Origin: Clostridium sp. AN503
GTDB taxonomy: Bacteria; Bacillota; Clostridia; Lachnospirales; Lachnospiraceae
Reading direction: 5' to 3'
DNA: 64,000 nucleotides
NCBI RefSeq assembly: GCF_040719375.1
Contig: NZ_JBFDTP010000002.1
Span: 2,604,001-2,668,000, forward strand
In this document: positions 18,301-26,794 of the stretch, piece by piece
How positions within the stretch are numbered: position 1 is the stretch's first letter
Layout: each line of letters opens with the position of its first letter
Position numbers and translations under genes: made by a program
Notes under the pieces: generated by a model
What the model saw: only the letters and a program-made list of their open reading frames with translations
Told to the model about the DNA's origin: nothing
Databases searched by the model: none

Positions 18301-18469
18301 CTTTATCTCCCCTGTTTTTCACTTCCTACTTAAGCAGTATACAAAAAACCATATTGAAAATCCACCCTTTTACACGCTTTCCCATCATACCAGTCCAAAT
18401 ACCCGGAAATCAGCCTGCCGCAAACGCAGCAGGCTGTCATGTTCCTGGCAGTTAAATTTTCTTTTTAAA
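18301..18469 (-). other. Spacer between the two binding-protein genes, with a hairpin
   Basis: It contains an 8-bp hairpin CAGCCTGC/GCAGGCTG (around 18412-18437) soon after the first binding-protein gene, with only a short T run. A TATACT -10 lies nearer the second gene with a poor -35. This suggests partial termination and restart between the two paralogs. Confidence 0.45.
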
Positions 18470-19852
18470 TTACTGTAACGGAGCCGGATAAGCAATCTTG
18501 GTATCCGTAAAGCTGAACGGCCATACGGTCTTCCATTCGCCGTCCTGGATCTGGGCGATCGCTACCGATGCGGCGGTGTTGTCCCTGTAATGGGTCTCAC
18601 CGGCCAGATCATAGTTTTCAAATTTGATCTGGTCATACGGCAGGATGATCTTGCGTCCGCCCGGGAACTCGCCCTGGATGTCCAGCTCGGCAAGGGCGTT
18701 CTTCACAGCCTCGCCATCGGTGCTGCCGGCGGCCTCGATGGCGGTCTTGAACAGCCATACTACAGTATAGGACTCTGCGGAGTGACCGTTCATGTCAACA
18801 CCGTACTCAGCCTTGAACTCTTTGTTGATCTCAACGCCATTTACCAGATCCGGGTTGAACTCAACAACGGAAGCAACGCCGTTGGAGATCGCGCCTAAGT
18901 TGGTGATAAAGGACGGATCGGTAAAGCCGTTTGCCTTTGCTACGATCATCTTCGGGCTGTAGTTCTGCTCCTTTAAGGTCTGGATAAACAGGGTAGCGTC
19001 GCCGATATAGGAATCACACAGGATCGCATCCGGATCAGCCTGCTTTAATGCAAGCACCTGGGCGCTCAAGTCAGTTGCATTGCTGGTGTAGTCGACAGTT
19101 GCAACCAGCTCAATGCCGTACTCGTCCTTGAACAGCTCCACGCAGCGGATCAGCTCCTGTCCGATGGCCGCTCTGTCAGTAAAGATCGCCACGGTCTTGA
19201 TCTCCTCGCCGGTCTGCTCTGCGGAATCCTTCAGATACATCAGCATATTTTCCACATAGACAGAGTTTAACGGGCACAGACGGAAGAAATAGTCCATATC
19301 CTTGTGCTCCTCATTGGACAGCCTGTCCAGGGTAGAGATCGCGGTGATCATCGGAACGCCGTACTGCTGGCATACCTGAGCCACAACTTCAGTCACAACG
19401 GACATATGGCAGCCCATCATCACATCTACTTTCTCCTGGGAGATCAGGCGCTCCGCCTCAGATCTGCCGGTAGCGGCATCCCCTGCATGGTCGCCGCGGA
19501 CGACCTCTAAGGGACGACCGTCAACGCCGCCTGCCGCATTGATCTCTGCCACTGCAAAGTCAATACCGCGCAGGATATTGGTGCCAATGGCGGCAGAACC
19601 GCCGGACATGGCATAGATCGTACCGATCTTGATCGGCTCGCCGGTCAGGTCAGCGCCGGCCTCCGCCGCTTTCGTATCAGCCTCTGCGGCTGCCTCCGCT
19701 GCCTTCGTAACGGCCTCAGTCACTGCTTCACTTCCTGCTGCCGCAGGCGCTGCAGTGGTCGCCGATGCTCCCGAACCTCCGGAACACCCTGCCAGCATGG
19801 ACATGGCCATGGCTGCAACACACAATACAGAAGTAATTTTTTTCAATTTCAT
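18470..19852 (-). CDS. ABC transporter substrate-binding lipoprotein (LivJ-like), paralog 1
   Basis: The receptor for the LivHMGF transporter (460 residues). Lipobox LAGC with Cys23, followed by an Ala/Glu/Thr-rich linker to about residue 72, then the LivJ fold starting GEPIKIGTIYAMSGGSAAIGT. It directly follows livF by 96 bases, so it is probably the main partner of the transporter. The ligand cannot be assigned; the family binds branched-chain amino acids, amides, urea or aromatic acids. Confidence 0.93.
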   Translation of the reverse strand: MKLKKITSVLCVAAMAMSMLAGCSGGSGASATTAAPAAAGSEAVTEAVTKAAEAAAEADTKAAEAGADLTGEPIKIGTIYAMSGGSAAIGTNILRGIDFAVAEINAAGGVDGRPLEVVRGDHAGDAATGRSEAERLISQEKVDVMMGCHMSVVTEVVAQVCQQYGVPMITAISTLDRLSNEEHKDMDYFFRLCPLNSVYVENMLMYLKDSAEQTGEEIKTVAIFTDRAAIGQELIRCVELFKDEYGIELVATVDYTSNATDLSAQVLALKQADPDAILCDSYIGDATLFIQTLKEQNYSPKMIVAKANGFTDPSFITNLGAISNGVASVVEFNPDLVNGVEINKEFKAEYGVDMNGHSAESYTVVWLFKTAIEAAGSTDGEAVKNALAELDIQGEFPGGRKIILPYDQIKFENYDLAGETHYRDNTAASVAIAQIQDGEWKTVWPFSFTDTKIAYPAPLQ

Positions 19853-19948
19853 GATCTTCCTCCTTTTTTACTGTTCCGGAATCCCCGGAACTGTCTCTAT
19901 TTCACACCAGACTGCCAGCGGTGTAAAAATCTTTTCCCAAATCGGTTT

Positions 19949-20662
19949 CTAAATGCCAAGGTATGCTTTCTTGACGTGTTCATTGGCCTGCAATTCAGCG
20001 GAAGTTCCTTCCAGGGCAATGCGGCCGTTCTCGATCACATATCCTCTATCCGCCGAGGCCAGGGCCTTGGTGATATCCTGCTCTACCAAAAGCACCGAGA
20101 TGCCGTCGTTTTTCGCCAGGGTGGACGCCACATTCAGGATATCGTCCACGATATTCGGCGCCAGTCCCAGGGACGGCTCATCCAGGATCAAAAGCTTCGG
20201 CTCGCCGATCAGCGCCCGCGCCACGGCCACCATCTGCTGCTCGCCGCCGGATAAGGTGCCCGCGGCCTGTTTGGCCCTCTCCTCCAGCTTTGGAAACCAT
20301 CCGTAAGCTTTCTTTAAATTCGCCTGGAAATGGGCCTTTGTCTCCTTATTGAACGCGCCCATCTGCAGATTCTCCAAAACAGTCATCTCCGTGAAGAGCT
20401 GACGTCCCTCCGGCACCTGCACAATACCGCTGTTTAAGATCACCCTGGAATTTTTCTTCGCCAGGTCCTCCCCGTTAAACAGGATCGTTCCGGAGGAGGG
20501 TTTTAACATTCCCGTGACCGCCCGCACCATGGTAGTCTTGCCTGCGCCGTTGGACCCCAGGATCGCTACGATCTCCCCATCTTCCAGTGTAAATCCGATG
20601 TCCCACAGGATATTGACGGAGCCATACCCTGCATTCAATCCTTCGACCTTAAGCATGTGCAT
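19949..20662 (-). CDS. livF: Branched-chain amino acid-type ABC ATPase LivF
   Basis: One of the two ATPases that power the Liv-type importer. 237 residues; Walker A GSNGAGKTT, signature LSGGEQQMVAVARAL, Walker B LLILDEPSLGLAP, all canonical. It overlaps the 3' end of livG by 14 bases. Part of livHMGF. Confidence 0.96.
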   Translation of the reverse strand: MHMLKVEGLNAGYGSVNILWDIGFTLEDGEIVAILGSNGAGKTTMVRAVTGMLKPSSGTILFNGEDLAKKNSRVILNSGIVQVPEGRQLFTEMTVLENLQMGAFNKETKAHFQANLKKAYGWFPKLEERAKQAAGTLSGGEQQMVAVARALIGEPKLLILDEPSLGLAPNIVDDILNVASTLAKNDGISVLLVEQDITKALASADRGYVIENGRIALEGTSAELQANEHVKKAYLGI

Positions 20663-21398
20663 CCTCCTTCTTCATACCCAGATATACTTCCATTACATAG
20701 GGATCATTCATCACCTGCTCCGGCGTGCCTTCCGCGATCTTCTCGCCGTGATGGAGCACGATCACTTCTTCACACAGGCTGACTACCGCCTGCATGATAT
20801 GCTCGATCAAAAAGATCGTCACGCCGGATTCATTGATCTTACGGATCAGCCGGATGGCCTCCTCCGTTTCAGCCGGGTTAAGGCCTGCCATGTTCTCGTC
20901 TAAAAACAGCATTTCCGGCCTGGTAGCTAAAGCTCTTGCCATCTCCAGCCGCTTCTGGTCAGGCGTTCCCATGTCCTTGGAGAGCACATGGCGCTTCTCA
21001 TAGAGGCCGGTGAACTGCAGCACCTCCATGGCCCGCTCCCTTGCCTCCTTCACACTCTTCGCTCCGGCATGGCCGAAATAGGAAGACGCCACCACATTAT
21101 CCAGCACACTTAAGTTCTTAAGCGGCTTCATGATCTGGAAGGTCCTGGCGATCTTCATATTGGTGTACTCAAAGGCTTTCTTGTCGGTAATGTCCTTCCC
21201 CTTATAGAAGATCCGGCCCTCCGTGGGAGGATAATACCCGCAGATCATATTAAAGGTGGTGGACTTTCCCGCGCCGTTCGGCCCGATCATGCCCGTGATG
21301 CCGCCCTCTCTAATGGAAAAGGAAACGTCCTTCACGGCTGTCAGTCCTTTAAAACGCTTGGTAATATTCTGTACTTCAATAATCGGAGATTCCGCCAT
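20649..21398 (-). CDS. livG: Branched-chain amino acid-type ABC ATPase LivG
   Basis: The second ATPase of the importer, 249 residues. Walker A GPNGAGKSTT (39-48) and Walker B LFLDE (164-168) are intact. The signature region reads MGTPDQKR (143-150) where LSYG-x-Q is usual, and the residue after the catalytic Glu is Asn (DENMAGLNP) rather than the common Pro. The lineage tolerates variation here, so activity is still likely. Two bases separate it from livM. Confidence 0.94.
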   Translation of the reverse strand: MAESPIIEVQNITKRFKGLTAVKDVSFSIREGGITGMIGPNGAGKSTTFNMICGYYPPTEGRIFYKGKDITDKKAFEYTNMKIARTFQIMKPLKNLSVLDNVVASSYFGHAGAKSVKEARERAMEVLQFTGLYEKRHVLSKDMGTPDQKRLEMARALATRPEMLFLDENMAGLNPAETEEAIRLIRKINESGVTIFLIEHIMQAVVSLCEEVIVLHHGEKIAEGTPEQVMNDPYVMEVYLGMKKEDAHA

Positions 21399-21400
21399 CT

Positions 21401-22459
21401 CTACGCCTCCTTCCTCTCATATTCCATCAACTCCACTTCCTCCAATATTTCCTGGGAAGGTTTCTTTAAGATCTTTTCATCGATAAACTGTTTCGTCTTG
21501 CTGTGCATATACCAGCCAAGAACGCCGGACGGGCGGAACCGGATGACCGCCAGCAGCACCACCGCGTACATCAGCATGTTAATGCCCGGCAGCACGGCGC
21601 TGAAATTAGCTCTCAAATACTCGGAAAGCGGGATCATGATCAGACCGCCCACGATCGGGCCTTCCACAAAGGCCGCGCCGCCCACGACCGCCGGGAGCAC
21701 CGACTCGGTGGACTTGGCCTGGATCATCAGCTCCGGATCAATATAGCGGATATAGCTGGCATAGAAGAAGCCCACCAGCCCCGCCACCATAGCCGAGATC
21801 ACAACCGCCATGATCTTATATTTGGTTGGATTGATCCCAATGGCCGCAGCCGCGTCCTCATCCTCACGGATGGTCTTTAAGGCAAATCCCATTTTGGACC
21901 GGTCGATCTTTTTCAGGACCAGGTAGATACCCACCATCATGATCAGTCCCACGTAGTAATAAGGCACCTTGCTTCCGAACCGGAAGTTCAGCCAGGAATC
22001 CTGACCGAAGGGCAGGCCCACGCCGCTGGCCCTTCCGAAGAACTCCGAGTTGATGATCAACTGACGGATGGATTCACCAAAGGCAATGGAGACCAGGGTG
22101 AAATACGGTCCCCGCAGAATAAAACAGGGATAAAACACAATACCCGCGACCAGTCCCACCACCACCATGCCGAAGATCGCAGCCAGCCATGGGTTGGCCC
22201 CGGTCTTTACCACCAGCAGGCAGCAGGCATAGGCGCCCAGGCCCATATAGGCCGCATGGCCAAGGGAGTTCTGCCCCGTCATGCCGCCCAACAGGTTCCA
22301 TGCCATGGACAGGGTGGACATATAAAAGGTCAGAACGAAAATATTTAACATGTACGGCGATTTCACCATGGTGGGAATCAGGATGAACGCCAGCAGAATC
22401 AGGCCGATCAGGATGGCAAGATTCCGATGGTAAATGCGTACCGCTTTCTTACTATCCAT
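21401..22459 (-). CDS. livM: Branched-chain amino acid-type ABC permease LivM
   Basis: A 352-residue integral membrane permease, one of the two channel subunits. Family motifs include MAWNLLGGMTGQNSLGHAAYMGLGAY near residue 60 and the cytoplasmic coupling loop ALKTIREDEDAAAAIGINPTKYK near residue 200 (positions approximate). A soluble C-terminal tail of about 30 residues is charged. It begins one base after the livH stop. Confidence 0.95.
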   Translation of the reverse strand: MDSKKAVRIYHRNLAILIGLILLAFILIPTMVKSPYMLNIFVLTFYMSTLSMAWNLLGGMTGQNSLGHAAYMGLGAYACCLLVVKTGANPWLAAIFGMVVVGLVAGIVFYPCFILRGPYFTLVSIAFGESIRQLIINSEFFGRASGVGLPFGQDSWLNFRFGSKVPYYYVGLIMMVGIYLVLKKIDRSKMGFALKTIREDEDAAAAIGINPTKYKIMAVVISAMVAGLVGFFYASYIRYIDPELMIQAKSTESVLPAVVGGAAFVEGPIVGGLIMIPLSEYLRANFSAVLPGINMLMYAVVLLAVIRFRPSGVLGWYMHSKTKQFIDEKILKKPSQEILEEVELMEYERKEA

Positions 22460-22460
22460 A

Positions 22461-23324
22461 TTATTTCCTCCTCGCTATCACGGTCTGGCGTACAACCAGG
22501 ATCACGATAAATGTCATAAATACGATCAGGTCGCTGTAGGACGGACTGATAAACAGCGCGCTCATGGTCTCCAAAAGCCCCAAAAAGATTCCCGCCAGAA
22601 ACGCTCCCGGAATGGATCCAAGTCCACCCACAACCACCACAATCAGCGCCCGGAATCCGAAGCTGGCCCCCGCCGTCGGGAAGATCGTGTAAAACTGGGT
22701 CAGCAGCGCCCCCGCGGTACCCGCAAGCGCAACGCCCAGACCGTAAGTCAGAAGATAGATCTTCTTTACATCGATGCCCACCACCTCAGCGCCTACCGGG
22801 TTCTGGGATACGGCGCGGATCTGCTTGCCTATGGTGGTATACTTTAAGAACGCGAAAAGCGCGATCGTGACCACGATCAACACACCAAAGCTGATCATCC
22901 TGGGCAGGGATATGGTCACCGGCCCCAGCGGTATGTAGGTCTGGGAATAAGCGGTGCGGATCGAGCGGTACTCCGAACCGAAGATCACCAGCGCTCCGTT
23001 AGAAAGCAAAAGTCCCAACCCCACTGTCAGAAATAAAAGGTTCGTGAAGCTCTTGGTCCCCAGGGACGGCGTGATCAGCGTATGCTGGATCCCCGCGCCC
23101 AGGAAAAACATAACGGCCGCCACCAACGGAACCGCCAGATAGGGATCGATCCCGAAAAAGGTGTAGAGTATGAACGTTAAGTACATACCCACCATCAGCA
23201 TCTCTCCATGGCAGAAGTTTACAATTTTCATAACGCCAAAAATAATGTTTTGCCCCATGCCCATCAGGGAGTAAAAGCCTCCCATCAGAAGTCCATTGAC
23301 ACAAGCCTGCAAAAACATGTCCAT
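22461..23324 (-). CDS. livH: Branched-chain amino acid-type ABC permease LivH
   Basis: A 287-residue permease and the first gene of the operon. Motifs: GLLMGGFYSLMGMGQNIIFGV at the N-terminus and AVSQNPVGAEVVGIDVKKIYLLTYGLG as the coupling loop. SD GAGAGGAGG upstream. No strong promoter was found directly upstream; the region holds two hairpin repeats and AT-rich sequence. Confidence 0.95.
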   Translation of the reverse strand: MDMFLQACVNGLLMGGFYSLMGMGQNIIFGVMKIVNFCHGEMLMVGMYLTFILYTFFGIDPYLAVPLVAAVMFFLGAGIQHTLITPSLGTKSFTNLLFLTVGLGLLLSNGALVIFGSEYRSIRTAYSQTYIPLGPVTISLPRMISFGVLIVVTIALFAFLKYTTIGKQIRAVSQNPVGAEVVGIDVKKIYLLTYGLGVALAGTAGALLTQFYTIFPTAGASFGFRALIVVVVGGLGSIPGAFLAGIFLGLLETMSALFISPSYSDLIVFMTFIVILVVRQTVIARRK

Positions 23325-23377
23325 GAACGTAATCCTCCTCTCTCAAATTCTTGTATTTGATATAACGCTGCCATGGT

Positions 23378-23419
23378 CACTAAATTCGACCTTCGCCTAC
23401 GGCTCGCTCTCATTAAGTG
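23378..23419. repeat. Hairpin-type intergenic repeat, copy 1
   Basis: On the minus strand it begins CACTTAATGAGAGCGAGCCG and ends GAATTTAGTG. The CACTTA/TTTAGTG ends are near-complementary. It is a diverged tandem partner of copy 2, which starts 58 bases further on. Confidence 0.6.
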
Positions 23420-23435
23420 TCCAGGCATATATTCA

Positions 23436-23478
23436 CACTAACCTCGCCCTGCGCCTTACGGCTTGGCCTCGCTAAGTG
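23436..23478. repeat. Hairpin-type intergenic repeat, copy 2
   Basis: On the minus strand it begins CACTTAGCGAGGCCAAGCCG and ends GCGAGGTTAGTG. The arms CACTTAGCGAGG and GCGAGGTTAGTG and the central AGCCGTA(A)GGCG are shared with copy 1. It resembles dispersed REP/MITE-like spacer elements (inference). Confidence 0.6.
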
Positions 23479-23854
23479 TTCATATGATACCATGGACCTA
23501 GTTTAGCATAAAAAAAATAGCACTAACTTGCGAGATGCTGCACATTTTCATTTCTGTTCCGGAAATATTCTAAATTGTGTAGCATTATTTTGCTGCAAAT
23601 TTGTGCTATTGTGGTTTAGTTTGCTTGGGAGTTGCTATTTAGGGAACTTTTTACTCTTATTTCAACAAAAAAGTCCCCTAAAAAATAGACACAACATATT
23701 TACGACAACTTTCACAAAACAAAAAAATCGACAAATAAATAGCAAAAACAAGTACCATAACTCAATCAAAAATGATATAATTATTTCTACAAGGATTAGC
23801 TGGTTTAATAAAGTACCGCCAAGAAGGAAATCAGATTTTTTCTAAAAGCAACTT
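23479..23854. other. AT-rich spacer with a long inverted repeat
   Basis: No gene is seen. An imperfect inverted repeat lies at 23635-23652 and 23667-23688 (CTATTTAGGGAACTTTTT against AAAAAAGTCCCCTAAAAAATAG), with no T tract on either side, so a simple terminator is unlikely. An extended TGATATAAT -10 is at 23773-23781 before the frameshifted small gene. The sequence is clearly more AT-rich than the flanking operons. Confidence 0.5.
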
Positions 23855-24119
23855 ATGTCCAAAGCATTAACCGTCATTATTGTTATAGCCATCTTAATTA
23901 TTGCCGCTATCGGGTTTAAAAAATTCAACACATCTGAAAGCAAAACCACAAAAATAGGATTTGAAGACATAAAAGCCGGCTTTAATTTTGAGGTTATTGA
24001 ATGGAGCATTGTCGGACTTAAAGCAGAATGCTGAAAATAATGCCATAGCAAATGTCTATGATATGAATGAGTATGAAATGAAATTTATCCATAATATAGG
24101 AGAAGAAATTGCCCAATAA
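23855..24119 (+). pseudogene. Frameshifted small membrane-protein gene
   Basis: The first frame (ATG 23855, stop 24032-24034) gives 59 residues: an N-terminal membrane segment (ALTVIIVIAILIIAAIGF), a short charged linker, then EVIEWSIVGLKAEC. A second frame takes over at about 23995 and reads LNGALSDLKQNAENNAIANV and on to ...IHNIGEEIAQ, ending at 24117-24119. Joined near the VIE codons the two give one sensible protein of about 88 residues, so a one-base indel is likely. The family is not recognised. The weak SD and accessory setting suggest a decayed cargo gene; a real 59-residue protein cannot be excluded. Confidence 0.5.
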
Positions 24120-24122
24120 CAT

Positions 24123-24223
24123 GGCAGATGTGGCGAAGAGGTAACGCGGTGGCGGGTTCGAGATTGTGCATATTCAATGGGGTATCTGCGACGATTTCGT
24201 GGGTTCGATTCCCAGCATCTGCC
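24123..24223 (+). pseudogene. Degenerate tRNA-like sequence
   Basis: GGCAGATG and CATCTGCC form a perfect 8-bp acceptor stem. TG plus GCGAAGAGGTAACGC forms a D-arm, and GGGTTCGATTCCC is a proper T-arm directly before the 3' acceptor strand. Between the D-arm and the T-arm are about 50 bases instead of about 22. I could fold no anticodon arm there, and a second GGGTTCGA occurs inside. It looks like a tRNA remnant with a duplicated or inserted middle, possibly left by element integration. The KilA-N reading frame starts inside it. Confidence 0.5.
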
Positions 24224-25113
24224 CGGATTTGCATAGCGATAAATTCCCTCATTTGAGAAGCCAAACAAAACATCCATTTCTAAAAGGAGATGCCTATATT
24301 TCTTTAACGGATATTGCAAAATACAAAAATCCGGATAATGCCTTTATTGTAGTCGCAAACTGGATGCGTAATCATTCTACCATTTCTTTTTTGGGTTTAT
24401 GGGAACAGATTCACAATCCGAATTTTAAACCTATCGAATTCGATAGGTTTAAAACAGCGTCTGGCGATAATGCATTTACATTGACACCGCAGCAATGGAT
24501 ACAGGCGACGGATGCAATAGGTATTGTGTCCAAATCAGGAAGATATGGAGGAACGTATGCTCATACAGATATTGCATTTGAATTTGCATCCTGGATTTCT
24601 CCCGAATTTAAACTCTATATTATTAAAGATTATCAAAGATTAAAAAAGGATGAAGCAGGCAGACTCGCGATTGGATGGGATGCCAAAAGAGAACTTTCAA
24701 AAATAAACTATCGTATTCATACAGACGCCGTAAAAGAATTTCTGATAACGCCTACATTATCTCCTCAGGAAATGGCTTATACATACGCATCAGAAGCCGA
24801 CATTCTTAATATGGCATTATTTGGAAAAACAGCAGCACAGTGGAGAAATGAAACAGGGACAAGTGGGAAATCGCCTAATATTAGAGATTTTGCCTCGGCA
24901 GAAGAATTAGTCGTACTCATCAATCTGGAAGATACGAACGCTGATCTGATACGGCAAAAGATTCCTAAAATTGAACGGTTGAAAATATTGAGAGAGAAAG
25001 CATATCGGCAGCTTGAACTTCTAAAAAAGAATCAGGGAATTATTAGCTCATTGAGGAAAAATCTTATTGAAGAAACTGATAACGCAGGGAAAATCGAGCG
25101 CAAAGATAAATAA
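24166..25113 (+). CDS. KilA-N domain protein with disrupted 5' end
   Basis: About 300 residues. The KilA-N DNA-binding domain runs from GDAYISLTDIAKYKN (about residue 41) through FLGLWEQIHNPNFK, TLTPQQWIQATDAIGIVSKSGRYGGTYAH and FASWISPEFKLYIIKDYQRLK (about residue 155). A helical C-terminal half follows, with LNMALFGKTAAQWR and a leucine-rich coiled-coil-like end. KilA-N proteins occur in phages and mobile elements. The usual N-terminal strand and ATG are missing: the frame begins at a GTG inside the tRNA-like sequence and no SD is evident, so the gene is probably truncated or fused. AT-rich, unlike its neighbours. The first roughly 40 residues should not be trusted. Confidence 0.8.
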   Translation: MHIQWGICDDFVGSIPSICPDLHSDKFPHLRSQTKHPFLKGDAYISLTDIAKYKNPDNAFIVVANWMRNHSTISFLGLWEQIHNPNFKPIEFDRFKTASGDNAFTLTPQQWIQATDAIGIVSKSGRYGGTYAHTDIAFEFASWISPEFKLYIIKDYQRLKKDEAGRLAIGWDAKRELSKINYRIHTDAVKEFLITPTLSPQEMAYTYASEADILNMALFGKTAAQWRNETGTSGKSPNIRDFASAEELVVLINLEDTNADLIRQKIPKIERLKILREKAYRQLELLKKNQGIISSLRKNLIEETDNAGKIERKDK

Positions 25114-25150
25114 CCGCTATATCAGCCATTTATCTCTGCGCGGCTGCTCG

Positions 25151-25173
25151 AGAGGGTGCACAAGCTCCCTCTT
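25151..25173. terminator. Weak hairpin between the KilA-N gene and the response regulator
   Basis: AGAGGG/CCCTCT around a 10-base loop, followed by TTTAT on the plus strand. It sits in the 72-base convergent gap. Confidence 0.4.
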
Positions 25174-25185
25174 TATGTCCTCCAT

Positions 25186-26778
25186 TTACGAATTCCCCTC
25201 ACCCATCCCGTCCCGGAATTCCGTAGGCGTGATCCCCACCCACTTCTTAAAAATCCGGCTGAAATAATTGGGATTGGCATAGCCGGAATCCACGCAGACC
25301 TGCTTGATGCTTAAGGTCCCTTCTGAGAGCAGCCTTTTTGCCGTCTCGATCCGGATCCCGGTCAGATATTCCGTAAAGTTCATCCCCGCTTCTTCCTTAA
25401 ACAGCTTACTGAAGTAATAGGGACTGATGCCTACGGTCTGAGCCACCTCCTCCAGGGAGATATCCTTGCGGAAATTCTGCCGGATATATTCCTGGGCCCT
25501 GGTGATGATGCCGTCCTGCTCCTGATTTTTAATGACCACAGCCTGGGCCAGTTCCACCATGGCCGCCACGAACTTCTGGCGCACCGTCTCCTCATCCTGA
25601 GCTGCAAGAAGCGCACCTAAAAGCTCCTGATCCTTAAGAGGCGAGCCTCCCTGGTCCTGCACCATCCGCCTGCCCAGAAGCAGCATCTCCATAAGCTGTA
25701 ATTTTTCTTCCTCCAGGCTGCTGTCCTGGTTTTTCAGCACCCAACTGGCAAATACCGTAGCCTCCTGGCGTGCGTCGTGCTCCACTCCCATGGAAACCGC
25801 CTTCAACACCATCTGCTCCATCAACTGTTTCTGTTTTTCCCGGTTGTCCTTCACCACCAAATCGTCAATGTGGTTCACATTCCGCATTCCGTGCCGGAGC
25901 GCATTGAGCGCTTCCTGGTAGGAATCAAACATGTCCTCCCAGGGCCTGACCGTCCCGATCCCAGCTTTAAAATCAATCCCCACTGCATGCTTCAGCGAAG
26001 TGACCAGGCTCCTGGCCTTCTCGATCAACTGGAGCCTGGCTCCGTACTCCAGATCCGGTTCCACCGAAGGAATCACGCAGATCAGCTTATTCCCCATGAT
26101 CCCGCTGACAAAAGCCCGGAAATACACCTTCACAAGCTCCGACATTTTCCCATAATACTTATGAGCCAGGACACCGGAGCCTACCGGATTGCCCATAGCC
26201 GCGCCTTCCCGGGCATTGCCCCATTCCAGAGCCATGATGATGCCGTAGTCCTCCTCCAGATTTAGCAGGTTCCGGTACTGCTGCCCGCTGTCCTCATACT
26301 CATTCTGGATGATCAGGCTGATGACAAATCCATTTTCAATAATGGGGATCACTGCCTCCATCTTTTCCTTCACCAGAAGATCGTCCCTGCGCTTCTGCCG
26401 CTCCTGATCGATGGTGTGCATCATGCCGGTCAGGCGCTCCACGATCGCTTTTTTGTTGATCGGCTTCATCAGATAATCCACAGCCCCCAGGCGCAGCGCC
26501 TCCTTGGCGTAATCAAAATTGTCATAGGCCGTGAGGATCAGGGTCTTGATCCTGGGGTTCTGGGCGCGGATCTCCTCTAAAGCCTTCAGCCCATTGATGC
26601 CCGGCATCTGAATATCCAAAAGAGCGATGTCCGGCTGAAAGCTCTCCGCGGTCTCGATCGCCTGCCGTCCGTTCTTGGCAATGGCTATCTGGCATTCGCT
26701 GCCGAAATTTTTTTCTATGATAAACTGGAGGGAGTCGGTGACGATCCCCTCGTCATCTGCTATCAAAATCTTGTACAT
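25186..26778 (-). CDS. Response regulator, YesN-like (receiver + AraC HTH)
   Basis: 530 residues. The N-terminal receiver has its phospho-acceptor at Asp55 (ALLDIQMPG) and acidic pocket ADDE (7-10). A middle region of about 280 residues typical of YesN-type regulators follows, then an AraC/XylS double HTH at the C-terminus (ISLEEVAQTVGISPYYFSKLFKEE ... SIKQVCVDSGYANPNYFSRIFKKW, shown in part). It is co-transcribed with the kinase 16 bases upstream and the binding-protein sensor gene, forming a three-component system. Target genes are probably carbohydrate transporters (family knowledge); the ribose-type ABC operon at 36.5-42.5 kb is a candidate (inference). Confidence 0.93.
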   Translation of the reverse strand: MYKILIADDEGIVTDSLQFIIEKNFGSECQIAIAKNGRQAIETAESFQPDIALLDIQMPGINGLKALEEIRAQNPRIKTLILTAYDNFDYAKEALRLGAVDYLMKPINKKAIVERLTGMMHTIDQERQKRRDDLLVKEKMEAVIPIIENGFVISLIIQNEYEDSGQQYRNLLNLEEDYGIIMALEWGNAREGAAMGNPVGSGVLAHKYYGKMSELVKVYFRAFVSGIMGNKLICVIPSVEPDLEYGARLQLIEKARSLVTSLKHAVGIDFKAGIGTVRPWEDMFDSYQEALNALRHGMRNVNHIDDLVVKDNREKQKQLMEQMVLKAVSMGVEHDARQEATVFASWVLKNQDSSLEEEKLQLMEMLLLGRRMVQDQGGSPLKDQELLGALLAAQDEETVRQKFVAAMVELAQAVVIKNQEQDGIITRAQEYIRQNFRKDISLEEVAQTVGISPYYFSKLFKEEAGMNFTEYLTGIRIETAKRLLSEGTLSIKQVCVDSGYANPNYFSRIFKKWVGITPTEFRDGMGEGNS

Positions 26779-26794
26779 GGTTGAACTCCTTATC

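Noticed and set aside
17260..18333. 357-codon plus-strand frame
   Set aside because: Antisense to a clear LivJ-like lipoprotein gene; no SD, no family resemblance.
24123..24223. Intact selenocysteine tRNA (8-bp acceptor stem, about 100 bases)
   Set aside because: No foldable anticodon arm with a TCA anticodon and no long variable arm could be found.
24056..24319. 87-codon minus-strand frame with a GNRTHE-like stretch
   Set aside because: Typical false protein made by translating a tRNA-like sequence antisense.
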